Below, in pieces: positions 1 through 7,163 of a stretch of DNA of 10,717 bases (position 1 is the first letter of the stretch; every line of letters begins with the position of its first letter). The position numbers and the translations under genes were made by a program. This DNA is from Ahrensia sp. (GTDB lineage Bacteria > Pseudomonadota > Alphaproteobacteria > Rhizobiales > Rhizobiaceae): NCBI GenBank assembly GCA_024639025.1, contig JAHEJF010000027.1, forward strand, positions 1 through 10,717. The letters are read 5' to 3'. The notes below the pieces were generated by a model that was not told the origin of the DNA, ran no database searches, and saw only the letters and a program-made list of their open reading frames with translations.

Positions 1-533
1 AGCATCTCTGCTGCCGATACATAGTCATCCATGGGCATGTCGATCGGATCGAGGTGCCGTGCAATCACAAAGCTGCCGTCTTGCAACTCGGAATAGCGGG
101 TACCCCGGGTTTCTGTCTCGCCCACCACCGCCAAGCCAGATCCCAATGACAAGCAATCAATTGCCGGCACTTTCATGTCTGCCTGGGGATAGCGAAAACT
201 GCGGGTGACCGATATTTGATGGGTATGTGGCCTGGTCTTCCTTGTTGTCTTTCTGAGCTGCTTTTTGAGTGCATAGCCGACATAGTCGTCGCGCGCTGAC
301 TGCAACCATGCCCATCCATTGGCCGCATCAAACAGCTGGACCGGGTCGCCAAACAGTAATTGGGTGTCTATGCCTGATTTCAAATCCGGTTCGCGACGAA
401 GGTCCATGACCGGCGCATTGACGTAATACAACTGGCCTTCAGTGAAAGTACCGGCCTTGACCCTCCCCTTCAATTTCTCATCGGCCAGATCAGCCCGATA
501 GGCATGCAGACGTCTGTCCAGCGAACCGATCAA
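1..533 (-). CDS. SH3-domain NlpC/P60 (C40) family cysteine peptidase, 5' part only
   Basis: This is the amino-terminal 177 codons of a gene that runs off the left edge. The frame is open from a TTG at 531-533 to base 1. The protein begins IGSLDRRLHAYRADLADEKL and continues through a first SH3-like domain (residues about 25-95, with APVMDLRREPD, DTQLLFGDPVQLFD and GWAWLQSARDDYVGYA) and then a second SH3-like domain (about 115-170, with GSGLAVVGETETRG and GSFVIARHL). This layout is typical of the two-SH3 NlpC/P60 hydrolases related to Bacillus YkfC, which cut cell-wall peptides at gamma-D-Glu-diamino-acid bonds. The catalytic Cys-His domain would lie beyond the window, so activity cannot be judged. 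No signal peptide is visible, which suggests a cytoplasmic enzyme. The start overlaps the stop of the MarR gene by 4 bp. Family assignment is by recognition of the SH3 region and the gene context. Confidence 0.82.
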   Translation of the reverse strand, partial: MIGSLDRRLHAYRADLADEKLKGRVKAGTFTEGQLYYVNAPVMDLRREPDLKSGIDTQLLFGDPVQLFDAANGWAWLQSARDDYVGYALKKQLRKTTRKTRPHTHQISVTRSFRYPQADMKVPAIDCLSLGSGLAVVGETETRGTRYSELQDGSFVIARHLDPIDMPMDDYVSAAEM

Positions 534-880
534 TTGGGAAGCTCCTGGCCCTTTTCGATGATATTGTCGGCAAAGCGTTCGAGGTAAAGCGCACCTTCGA
601 CAGTGCGTGAAATGATCACGTTGCGCCGGTCGCGCGGATCACGATGTCTGCTGACCAGCTTCATCATGCCCATTGTATCCAGAGCACGCGTAATCACCGG
701 CTTGGACACGCCCAAATGAGCCGCCAGACCACGAACAGTATGCGGCGGTGGATCAAGATAGATCGTCAACAGGATCGCCGTCTGGCGCATGGTCAGATCA
801 GGTGCACTGTCGCGCACTTCTGCCAGATTGACCGAGTGCCAAAGGGTGAGAGCCTGGCTGGGTTTGAGAGTTACCGGCAT
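530..880 (-). CDS. MarR-family winged helix-turn-helix transcriptional regulator
   Basis: A 116-residue DNA-binding protein. The winged helix covers about residues 30-95: MRQTAILLTIYLDPPPHTVRG, then the recognition-helix region LAAHLGVSKPVITRALDTM, then the wing RHRDPRDRRNVIISRT, which has the D-x-R-D-x-R pattern typical of MarR wings. It is shorter than most MarR proteins (usually about 140-150 residues). The dimerisation segments at both ends are brief (about 30 and 20 residues), but the reading frame shows no sign of truncation. It sits between the M17 aminopeptidase (86-bp gap) and the NlpC/P60 peptidase (4-bp overlap) on the same strand, so a local regulatory role for this small cassette is plausible. 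The ligand and operator are unknown. The ATG at 878-880 has only a weak purine-rich upstream stretch. Confidence 0.88.
   Translation of the reverse strand: MPVTLKPSQALTLWHSVNLAEVRDSAPDLTMRQTAILLTIYLDPPPHTVRGLAAHLGVSKPVITRALDTMGMMKLVSRHRDPRDRRNVIISRTVEGALYLERFADNIIEKGQELPN
542..546 (-). promoter_or_regulatory. Shine-Dalgarno that decides the TTG start of the NlpC/P60 gene
   Basis: On the minus strand AGGAG lies 8 nt before TTG (531-533). There is no nearby in-frame ATG, and the protein from this TTG begins with the LDRRLHAYR stretch I associate with the family amino terminus. The TTG shares the bases TTGA with the upstream MarR stop codon, so translational coupling is likely. Confidence 0.65.
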
Positions 881-944
881 GAAACGCTTCGCTAATGTTA
901 CGGACCCGAACTAATATGCGCGATTCATGCACCGTTGCGCAAGC

Positions 945-968
945 GATTGGTTCCGATATTCACCAATC
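945..968. repeat. 7-bp inverted repeat at the aminopeptidase-MarR junction
   Basis: GATTGGT (945-951) and ACCAATC (962-968) are perfect reverse complements separated by 10 bp. The element overlaps the aminopeptidase stop codon (967-969) and lies about 65-88 bp upstream of the MarR start. It could be a MarR operator, or a hairpin in a read-through transcript. No T-run follows on the minus strand, so it does not look like an intrinsic terminator. Function is not established. Confidence 0.35.
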
Positions 969-2340
969 AAGCATAGCGATTCTGGATGGCGGCAAACAGC
1001 GCCCTGATCGCCTGAGCTTCGCCACCAACGGGTGCATGCAGTTTTGGCGTGGGCGTCCAGGCGAAGATGTCAAAATGAGCCCAGCTTACTTCCTCGGTGA
1101 CAAACCGTTGCAAGAATAAGGCAGCGGTGATCGAACCTGCAAATCCGTCCGTGGTTACATTGTTCAAGTCGGCAACCTTGGAGGCAAGCGGTGTATTGTA
1201 GTTTTGCCAAAGCGGCATGCGCCACAACGGGTCACGCTGTGCGGCACTCGCCTCGTCCAGCGAGCCAGCCAGGTCTTCATCATTGGTATAAAAAGGGGCC
1301 AGTTCCGGCCCCAGCGCTACACGCGCGGCACCGGTCAGTGTTGCCATATCAATGACAAGATCGGGGTTTTCTTCGCACGCCAGGGCCAAGGCATCAGCCA
1401 GGACAAGACGACCCTCTGCATCTGTGTGACCGATTTCCACAGTAAGGCCTTTGCGACTGGTCAAAATATCGCCGGGACGAAATGCATCACCCGATATCGA
1501 ATTTTCGACGGCCGGAATCAGCACGCGTAACCGAACCGGCAGTTTGGCCTCCATGATCATCTTCGCCAGACCCAGCACGTTGGCAGCACCTCCCATGTCC
1601 TTCTTCATGTTGCGCATGGAACTTGCCGGCTTGATGTCCAGTCCGCCCGTATCGAAAGCCACACCCTTGCCCACCAGCGTCAGCTTGGGCGCCTTTTTGT
1701 CACCCCAGGCCATGTCAATCAGTCTGGGCGGCACTGCTGATGCGCGGCCCACGGCATGTATCATTGGAAATTTCTTGGTGAGCAGATCATCGCCCCTGAC
1801 GACCTTGATTGTTGCCTTGGCTGGCTTGGCGATCGTGCGTGCCGCCGTCTCAATTTGATCAGGGCCCATGTCGCTTGCCGGTGTATTGACCAAATCTCTG
1901 ACCAGCCAGCTTGCTTCTACCTGGCTGATGATTTCCGATCTGGTCAGCGAGCCATCGAGCAGAAGCTTCGGTCTTGTTCGGCTGTGTTTCTTGTATGTGT
2001 CAAAACGGTAGGCGCCAAGCAGGAACCCGATCGTGGCAAGGCGCAAGTCCATGTTCTGATTCGGCTCCAGTCGCCAAATGCCTTCCGGCAGGTTTTTGGC
2101 CAACGCCCCGGCGCAGAACGGGTTTGTGTTGTCGCCAGTACCAAGCAGCGCTGAAGCGACAGAATGGTCCTTTGCATCAGGGATAAGCAGGACCGATCCG
2201 GCTTTGCCACTAAAATTGTTGGCCAAGGCCCATTGCTTGTCAGACTGCGGCAAGTCTTCTAGCGCATCGTTACCGACAAATCTGACTAATTTTGCTTCAG
2301 ACGGCTTGGTTTTTGCAGGTGCCAACACTGAATTGAGCAT
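967..2340 (-). CDS. M17 leucyl aminopeptidase family metallopeptidase
   Basis: A 457-residue di-metal aminopeptidase that removes amino-terminal residues from peptides. The carboxy-terminal catalytic domain carries all expected metal and catalytic residues: GKGVAFDTGGLDIKP (Lys225, Asp230, Lys237), MKKDMGG (Asp248), and TDAEGRL (Asp307, Glu309, Arg311). The VRDLVNTPASDMGP stretch (about 147-160) marks the domain junction usual in the family. The signature octapeptide reads HTDAEGRL instead of the usual NTDAEGRL. No signal peptide is present, so it is probably cytoplasmic. Length is slightly below that of E. coli PepA (about 500), and the amino-terminal domain is divergent, as in alphaproteobacterial second paralogues. 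It is divergent from tadD and heads a likely unit with the MarR and NlpC/P60 genes. The ATG at 2338-2340 is preceded by a weak GGAAA. Confidence 0.93.
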   Translation of the reverse strand: MLNSVLAPAKTKPSEAKLVRFVGNDALEDLPQSDKQWALANNFSGKAGSVLLIPDAKDHSVASALLGTGDNTNPFCAGALAKNLPEGIWRLEPNQNMDLRLATIGFLLGAYRFDTYKKHSRTRPKLLLDGSLTRSEIISQVEASWLVRDLVNTPASDMGPDQIETAARTIAKPAKATIKVVRGDDLLTKKFPMIHAVGRASAVPPRLIDMAWGDKKAPKLTLVGKGVAFDTGGLDIKPASSMRNMKKDMGGAANVLGLAKMIMEAKLPVRLRVLIPAVENSISGDAFRPGDILTSRKGLTVEIGHTDAEGRLVLADALALACEENPDLVIDMATLTGAARVALGPELAPFYTNDEDLAGSLDEASAAQRDPLWRMPLWQNYNTPLASKVADLNNVTTDGFAGSITAALFLQRFVTEEVSWAHFDIFAWTPTPKLHAPVGGEAQAIRALFAAIQNRYA

Positions 2341-2484
2341 TTTTTATTTCCAAATCTTAACGGTCCGACCGGACGAACCCATTTGTTAACGAACCGTTAG
2401 GGTTAACAGAATATTGATTTTTTACGAGGGGTATTTCGCCCGCATCAATTCGCGAACTATTAGCGAGCAAGCAGGAGAAAGAAC
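2341..2484. promoter_or_regulatory. Divergent promoter region between the M17 aminopeptidase and tadD
   Basis: This 144-bp gap must hold the promoters for both divergent genes. It contains a dyad GTCCG-AC-CGGAC (2363-2374) and two GTTAAC palindromes (2385-2390 and 2402-2407). I could not find a convincing -35/-10 pair on either strand. The tadD ribosome-binding site AGGAG is at 2473-2477, 7 nt before its ATG. Confidence 0.6.
2386..2406. promoter_or_regulatory. Candidate CtrA-type binding site upstream of tadD
   Basis: TTAA (2386-2389), 7 bp, then TTAG (2397-2400) matches the alphaproteobacterial CtrA consensus TTAA-N7-TTAA at 7 of 8 fixed positions. Another TTAA follows at 2403-2406. CtrA is known to control Caulobacter pilus genes, so a site in front of tadD is plausible. 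The match is short and could arise by chance in this AT-richer gap. Confidence 0.35.
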
Positions 2485-3315
2485 ATGGGGTCCGCACTTC
2501 ATCTGAACAGGCTCACAGATACGCGACGGCCGTCAAGGGCGCTTGTTGGCCTGACCGCACTCTTGCTTTCGGCAGCATTGGCAGGGTGTGCCACTGACAG
2601 AACGACGACCGGATCTATCAATCGCAATGCCAAGCCGGTTGAACAGATGAATGCCTCTGAGCTTGCACAGTCGGTCAGTTCCTACTCAAAGCTCTACCAA
2701 CGCGATCCCAACAACAAATCTGTCGCGATGGCTTATGCGTCAATTTTGCGTTTTAACAATATGAACGAACAGGCCCTGGCCGTGATGCGCAAGACCGCCA
2801 TCGTCCATCCTGAGGATCGGAAGGTTCTGGCTGCCTATGGCAAGGCGCTGGCTGGAGCTGGAGAATTCACCGCTGCCCTGGATGCGATACAACGCGCACA
2901 AGATCCGACACAGCCTGATTGGCGCCTTATCTCTGCGGAGGGCGCGATTTACGACCAGACGGGCCGCCCTGAGCTTGCGCGCAACCTATACCAAAAAGCA
3001 TTGCAGGTACGACCGAACGAGCCTTCAATCCTGTCCAATCTCGCTATGAGCCATGTGCTCGAAAACGACTTGGTGACAGCCGAAAGGTATCTGAGAACCG
3101 CCGTTCAACAACCAGGCGCCGACAGCCGGGTGCGTCAGAACCTGGCCATGGTTGTGGGACTGCAGGGTCGCTTTGATGAAGCCATGGCCATTGCCAAGCA
3201 GGAGCTTTCTCCACAACAGGCACAAGCAAATGTCGACTATTTGCGCACTATCCTGTCGCAGCAAAACGCCTGGAGCCTTATCAAGGAAGAAGACAAGCAG
3301 ACTGCTCAACAATAA
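2485..3315 (+). CDS. tadD: TadD-like TPR lipoprotein of the Tad pilus system
   Basis: A 276-residue tetratricopeptide-repeat lipoprotein, the presumed pilotin or assembly factor of the Flp/Tad pilus, anchored in the outer membrane facing the periplasm. A lipoprotein signal is seen: basic amino terminus, hydrophobic LVGLTALLLSAALAG, and lipobox LAGC with Cys35. A short linker follows, then about four to five TPR units across residues 78-245 (for example AYGKALAGAGEFTAALDAI, GAIYDQTGRPELARNLYQKAL, NLAMSHVLENDLVTAERYL, NLAMVVGLQGRFDEAMAIA). In other bacteria TadD is required for secretin stability or assembly. Here it is outside the main operon, on the opposite strand and convergent to tadC. AGGAG 7 nt before the ATG supports the start. 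Other TPR lipoproteins look similar, so the name leans on its location beside tadC. Confidence 0.88.
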   Translation: MGSALHLNRLTDTRRPSRALVGLTALLLSAALAGCATDRTTTGSINRNAKPVEQMNASELAQSVSSYSKLYQRDPNNKSVAMAYASILRFNNMNEQALAVMRKTAIVHPEDRKVLAAYGKALAGAGEFTAALDAIQRAQDPTQPDWRLISAEGAIYDQTGRPELARNLYQKALQVRPNEPSILSNLAMSHVLENDLVTAERYLRTAVQQPGADSRVRQNLAMVVGLQGRFDEAMAIAKQELSPQQAQANVDYLRTILSQQNAWSLIKEEDKQTAQQ

Positions 3316-3349
3316 GTCCATATTCCTAAGCTGTTTCAAACGAAATAGA

Positions 3350-3375
3350 CGCCCGGATCATGTTCCGGGCGTTTT
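3350..3375 (+). terminator. Rho-independent terminator of tadD
   Basis: A perfect 8-bp GC-rich stem, CGCCCGGA (3350-3357) with TCCGGGCG (3364-3371), has a 6-nt loop and is followed by TTTT (3372-3375). It starts 34 nt after the tadD stop codon. Confidence 0.88.
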
Positions 3376-3559
3376 GCCATTCAGATGAAGGTTCTTGAAG
3401 GAAAAGCGCCAACATTTCCATGTCGGCGCTCAATCCTGAATAGGAGATGAAATTGGCTCAGTGGCATTGTGCACTTTGAAAGAATCGCGGCACCCCGATT
3501 CGTTGAGAGCTTTCAACGTCAAAAATCAGGAACGCATTTCAGTTCAAAACCGAACCGCT
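3376..3559. other. Convergent intergenic tail between tadD and tadC; no gene seen
   Basis: The whole gap from the tadD stop to the tadC stop is 244 bp. Past the tadD terminator it holds the minus-strand terminator described separately and one short 6-bp-stem hairpin (3501-3518) without a T-run. A short open frame starting at 3469 runs on into antisense tadC and has no recognisable content, so I do not call it. Confidence 0.5.
3401..3430 (-). terminator. Rho-independent terminator of the cpaC-tadC operon
   Basis: Read on the minus strand, AGCGCCGACAT (3430-3420) pairs with ATGTTGGCGCT (3415-3405) around a GGAA tetraloop. This gives an 11-bp stem with one G-U wobble, followed by TTT (3404-3402). 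On the plus strand the wobble becomes an A-C mismatch and no T-run follows, so the element is directional. It lies about 130 nt after the tadC stop. Confidence 0.72.
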
Positions 3560-4561
3560 TTAGAAGATACCGCCACGTTGTGAAATCTGAATACCCGCTG
3601 GTCCGAGGATCACGCCAAAGAGCACCGGCAGGAAGAACAGGATCATTGGCACCGTCAGTTTAGGTGGCAGGGCAGCAGCCTTCTTCTCAGCAGCATTAAG
3701 GCGCATCTGACGGCTTTCGCTTGCAAGAACGCGCAAAGCCTGTCCAACCGGCGTACCGTAGCGCTCGGCCTGGATAAGTGCTTGTGACACGCCCTTGACC
3801 GCTTCAACGCCTGTGCGTTTGTGCAGGTTTTCATAGGCTTGCTTTCGCTCTGCCAAGAAAGACAGCTCGGCACCCACCAGCACAAGTTCTTCTGCCAACG
3901 CAGTGGATTGGCTGCCGATTTCATTGGATACTTTTCTGAAACCGGCCTCGATGGACATGCCTGATTCAACACAGATCAACAGAAGATCCAGCGCATCGGG
4001 CCATGCCTTGGAAATCGACAATTTGCGCTTGCCTGCCTTGTTGTTCACATAGATGTTCGGCGCATAAAAGCCTGCTGCGGCTGCACCCAGGCAATAGACA
4101 ATTTTCATGCCTGTTGCCTTGTCTGGAAAACCACCCAGGACAAAGGCATAGACCAGACATCCGGCAAAGAAGACAAACGGAAGTGCAAAACGCATAAACA
4201 AAAAGGTGTTGAGTGGCTGCTGACCACGAAAACCGGCAGCACGCAGGTTTTCAATCGTCTTTTCATCGGCCAGCATCTTCTTCAGATCAAGCGAATCGAC
4301 CAGGGATGTCATGCCGTTTTTCTTTTTGGCATCCATGCGGAGGCTGGCTCGACCCTTTTGGCTTTCTTCTGCAAGGCGCTGACGCTCACGCGCGCGAATT
4401 TCATCACGTTCGGTGGCCACCGTCTTCATTCTGTTTTTGAGCTCGTTGCCGCCGATCGCCGGCGCAAGAAGCGTGAAAATGGTGGCAAAAACGCTGATCG
4501 CAACAAGGACGGCAATGACAAACTGACCTGATGTGAGCAAGCCAACGATATCTGAAGACAT
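3560..4561 (-). CDS. tadC: Tad pilus inner-membrane platform protein TadC
   Basis: A 333-residue type II secretion F-domain protein. It is thought to pair with TadB as the inner-membrane platform on which the CpaF ATPase acts during Flp pilus assembly. Hydrophobic segments are visible at about residues 14-37, 125-144, 153-172 and 303-325. The T2SF domain covers about 184-320 (WPDALDLLLICVESGMSIEAGF, then AERYGTPVGQALRVLASESRQMR, with a Lys/Ala-rich stretch before the last membrane helix). A charged cytoplasmic segment (about 40-100) follows the first helix. The ATG is preceded by a full AGGAGG at 8 nt. That ribosome site overlaps the tadB stop codon, so translation is probably coupled. It is the last gene of the operon. 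The TadC rather than TadB identity follows from gene order and the carboxy-terminal GPAGIQISQRGG type ending. Confidence 0.93.
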   Translation of the reverse strand: MSSDIVGLLTSGQFVIAVLVAISVFATIFTLLAPAIGGNELKNRMKTVATERDEIRARERQRLAEESQKGRASLRMDAKKKNGMTSLVDSLDLKKMLADEKTIENLRAAGFRGQQPLNTFLFMRFALPFVFFAGCLVYAFVLGGFPDKATGMKIVYCLGAAAAGFYAPNIYVNNKAGKRKLSISKAWPDALDLLLICVESGMSIEAGFRKVSNEIGSQSTALAEELVLVGAELSFLAERKQAYENLHKRTGVEAVKGVSQALIQAERYGTPVGQALRVLASESRQMRLNAAEKKAAALPPKLTVPMILFFLPVLFGVILGPAGIQISQRGGIF

Positions 4562-4573
4562 GACAATTACCTC

Positions 4574-5590
4574 CTAAATATCGAAGTTGATCATTTGACG
4601 CATCACAAAGACGCCGATTGACATCCATACCCCGGACACGCCCAGGATCAGCAATCCGGTATCAGTTGTGAATAGCAGTTTGATATAGTCCGGGCTGGAC
4701 AGATAAACGAGGATCACCACAATTGGCGGCAATGCGGCAATAATACCAGCGGAAGCCTTGGCTTCCATCGACATCGCGCCAACCTTTGCTTTCATCTGCG
4801 CTCGGGCACGCAATACACCAGACAGGTTGCCAAGCGCTTCGGACAGGTTACCACCTGCTTGCGATTGAATCTGAATAACAATCGCAAAGAAGTTGGCCTC
4901 CGAACACGGCATGGTTTCGTACATGCGCAAACAGGCCTCTGGCACCGAGATACCCAATTGTTGAGCTTCGATGATACGGCGGAACTCGCTTTGTACTGGT
5001 TCACGCGCCTCTGTGGCGATCAAACGCAATCCATCGTTGAGCGGCAGACCAGACTTGATTGCACGGACAATGATATCAATTGAGTTCGGAAACTCGGCCA
5101 GAAACTTTTTGACCCGGCGCTTGCGCAAATAGCTGACAATCCAGCGCGGAAGACCCAGGCCAACGGCAAAAAGTATACCAAGGCAATAGATAAGCGGTAC
5201 GCCCATCACCAAAGCAATGAATGTTGCGCCTACGCCGGCAATTGCCGAGTAGATGTAGAATGTCCGAACATTGATTTTGAGGCCTGCCTGCTTGATCTGT
5301 ACCTTCAGTGGCGGCTTGGTCGCGTAACGTTCGCGCGATTTATTTTTTTCCTCAAGCTCAGAGAGCGACTCGGAAATCTGTTTCCGTCTCTTCTGGCCTT
5401 CTTGCTGCTTGTCGACTTCCGCTCGTTTCGAGGTGGAATCGGTCTTGAGCGACTTGACCTGGGCCAGTCGCCGATTGCGCTTATCCTGGTTTTCCAAGGT
5501 CGGAAGCATCAAAGCATACAAAACGCCGCCTATACCAAGACCGGCGAGCGCCACCAGGGCGAGAACATTGAGGGACATTCCGAGTATCAT
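4574..5590 (-). CDS. tadB: Tad pilus inner-membrane platform protein TadB
   Basis: A 338-residue type II secretion F-domain protein, partner of TadC in the Tad inner-membrane platform. Membrane segments are seen at about residues 7-29, 110-129, 131-150, 281-298 and 309-331. A highly charged Lys/Glu/Arg-rich stretch (about 35-95) follows the first helix, probably a cytoplasmic helical hairpin region. The T2SF core is at about 165-295 (FPNSIDIIVRAIKSGLPLNDGLRLIATE, then QSQAGGNLSEALGNLSGVLRAR, then MKAKVGAMSMEAKASAGIIAALP). GGGAGG sits 8 nt before the ATG at 5588-5590, which supports this start over the ATG four codons later. It lies 40 bp after cpaF and 12 bp before tadC. Confidence 0.94.
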   Translation of the reverse strand: MILGMSLNVLALVALAGLGIGGVLYALMLPTLENQDKRNRRLAQVKSLKTDSTSKRAEVDKQQEGQKRRKQISESLSELEEKNKSRERYATKPPLKVQIKQAGLKINVRTFYIYSAIAGVGATFIALVMGVPLIYCLGILFAVGLGLPRWIVSYLRKRRVKKFLAEFPNSIDIIVRAIKSGLPLNDGLRLIATEAREPVQSEFRRIIEAQQLGISVPEACLRMYETMPCSEANFFAIVIQIQSQAGGNLSEALGNLSGVLRARAQMKAKVGAMSMEAKASAGIIAALPPIVVILVYLSSPDYIKLLFTTDTGLLILGVSGVWMSIGVFVMRQMINFDI

Positions 5591-5630
5591 GGCTGCGGCC
5601 TCCCGCTACATACAAAAGAGAGGTTCATCA

Positions 5631-7136
5631 TTATCCGTCTATGACCTCCATCGCATCCAGTGCCGATGCAAGGCGCTGATCTTCGGCGTAGTAACGTGCC
5701 CGATCCCACATATGAGGGCGACCTACGCCCGTGGAGCGGTGCTTGCCAATGAATTTGCCGTTTGCATCTTCGCCGGTGATGTCAAAGAGCATCAGGTCCT
5801 GCGTGATGATGACGTCACCTTCCATACCGATAACCTCGGTAATGTGCGTGATGCGACGCGAGCCATCGCGCAAGCGAGCGGCCTGTACGATAACGTCGAC
5901 CGAACCACAGATGATTTCGCGAACGGTTCTTTGCGGCAGTTGGAAGCCGCCCATCGCAATCATGGATTCCATCCGGCTAAGGCATTCACGCGGTGAGTTG
6001 GAGTGAATTGTACCCATCGAGCCGTCGTGGCCCGTATTCATGGCCTGCAGCAAGTCAAAAACCTCGGGGCCACGAACCTCACCAACGATGATGCGCTCCG
6101 GGCGCATCCGCAGGCAGTTCTTGACCAGATCAGTCATGGTGATCTGGCCTTCACCTTCCAGGTTTGGCGGGCGGGTTTCCAGACGAACAACGTGCGGCTG
6201 CTGGAGCTGTAGCTCGGCAGAGTCTTCGCAGGTGATGACGCGCTCATCCTTATCGATGTAATTGGTCAGACAGTTCAGCAAGGTGGTTTTACCTGAACCG
6301 GTACCACCGGAGATAACCACGTTACAGCGAACCCGGCCAATGATCTGAAGCAGGGTTGCACCTTCCGGTGAGATGGAATTGAAGCTCGTCAATTGATCGA
6401 GCGTCAGCTTGTCCTTCTTGAACTTACGAATTGTCAGTGCGGTGCCATCAATCGCCAGCGGCGGAGCAATAACGTTCACACGTGAGCCATCAGCAAGACG
6501 CGCATCACAGATTGGGCTTGATTCATCGACGCGGCGACCGACCTGACTAACAATGCGCTGACAGATGGACAACAATTGTTGGCCATCCCGGAAACGAATA
6601 CCGGCATCTTCGACCTTGCCGTTGACCTCGATATAGGCGGCATCCGGTCCATTGATCATGATATCGGCGATGTCGTCCCTGGCCAGCAAAGGCTCCAGGG
6701 GTCCATAGCCCAACACGTCATTACAAATATCCTCGAGCAGTTCCTCCTGCTCGGAGATCGACATCGCGTAGTTCTTGATAGCGATAATGTCATTGACAAT
6801 ATCGCGAATTTCCTCGCGTGCGCTGTCCGCATCCAGCTTGGCTAATTGCGACAGGTCGATGGTCTCAATCAGCGCCGAGAATACCTGAGACTTGGTGTCG
6901 TAGTAGCTTTCGTCCCGATTCTTAGACTTCTTGTCCTCGGGGGTTTGTATGCTGGGTGCTTCCACCTTTGGCTTTTCGGCTTTAGGCGCAGCTGCCTCTG
7001 GGGCATCAGTAGTCGGCACTATCGGCGCTTCTGGCGCTGGTGCTGCCGGCTCGGGCGCTTCCACCACAGGCGCTTTGGCGACCTGATTGGATCCCCCTGC
7101 TGCGGCTGAGCCACCTGATCCTTTTTTGCCAAACAT
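5631..7136 (-). CDS. cpaF: Tad pilus secretion ATPase CpaF/TadA
   Basis: A 501-residue hexameric ATPase of the type II/IV secretion superfamily that powers Flp pilus assembly at the cytoplasmic face of the inner membrane. After a disordered Ala/Pro/Glu-rich leader (about residues 18-70) comes the amino-terminal domain with [19 protein letters not shown] and [16 protein letters not shown]. Then follow Walker A GGTGSGKT (277-284), the acidic CEDSAEL box (about 303-309), Walker [10 protein letters not shown] (348-356, catalytic Glu353) and the His box [15 protein letters not shown] (370-384). All key residues are intact. I start at the ATG 7134-7136: AGGA lies 7 nt upstream of it but only 4 nt upstream of the in-frame TTG just before. 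It is flanked by cpaE (27-bp gap) and tadB (40-bp gap). Confidence 0.97.
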   Translation of the reverse strand: MFGKKGSGGSAAAGGSNQVAKAPVVEAPEPAAPAPEAPIVPTTDAPEAAAPKAEKPKVEAPSIQTPEDKKSKNRDESYYDTKSQVFSALIETIDLSQLAKLDADSAREEIRDIVNDIIAIKNYAMSISEQEELLEDICNDVLGYGPLEPLLARDDIADIMINGPDAAYIEVNGKVEDAGIRFRDGQQLLSICQRIVSQVGRRVDESSPICDARLADGSRVNVIAPPLAIDGTALTIRKFKKDKLTLDQLTSFNSISPEGATLLQIIGRVRCNVVISGGTGSGKTTLLNCLTNYIDKDERVITCEDSAELQLQQPHVVRLETRPPNLEGEGQITMTDLVKNCLRMRPERIIVGEVRGPEVFDLLQAMNTGHDGSMGTIHSNSPRECLSRMESMIAMGGFQLPQRTVREIICGSVDVIVQAARLRDGSRRITHITEVIGMEGDVIITQDLMLFDITGEDANGKFIGKHRSTGVGRPHMWDRARYYAEDQRLASALDAMEVIDG

Positions 7137-7143
7137 CAATCTA

Positions 7144-7147
7144 TCCT
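7144..7147 (-). promoter_or_regulatory. Shine-Dalgarno choosing the ATG start of cpaF
   Basis: On the minus strand AGGA is 7 nt before the ATG at 7134-7136. A TTG immediately upstream in frame (7137-7139) would have only 4 nt of spacing, so the ATG is preferred. Confidence 0.6.
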
Positions 7148-7163
7148 GTCACACAAATTACAA

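Noticed and set aside
530..880. MarR protein as regulator of the Tad operon
   Set aside because: It is on the far side of the aminopeptidase and is coupled to the NlpC/P60 gene. Nothing in the sequence links it to the pilus genes beyond proximity.
3501..3518. CGTTGA/TCAACG hairpin in the convergent gap
   Set aside because: It has only a 6-bp, AT-containing stem with no T-run on either strand. The 3401-3430 element is a much better operon terminator.
3469..3663. Short plus-strand open frame starting in the tadD-tadC gap
   Set aside because: Most of its second half is antisense to tadC, it lacks a clear Shine-Dalgarno, and it starts between terminators with no promoter visible.
5409..5996. 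195-codon open frame on the plus strand, opposite tadB and cpaF
   Set aside because: It lies antisense to two well-supported genes, has no recognisable domain, and its length is explained by the codon pattern of the opposite strand.
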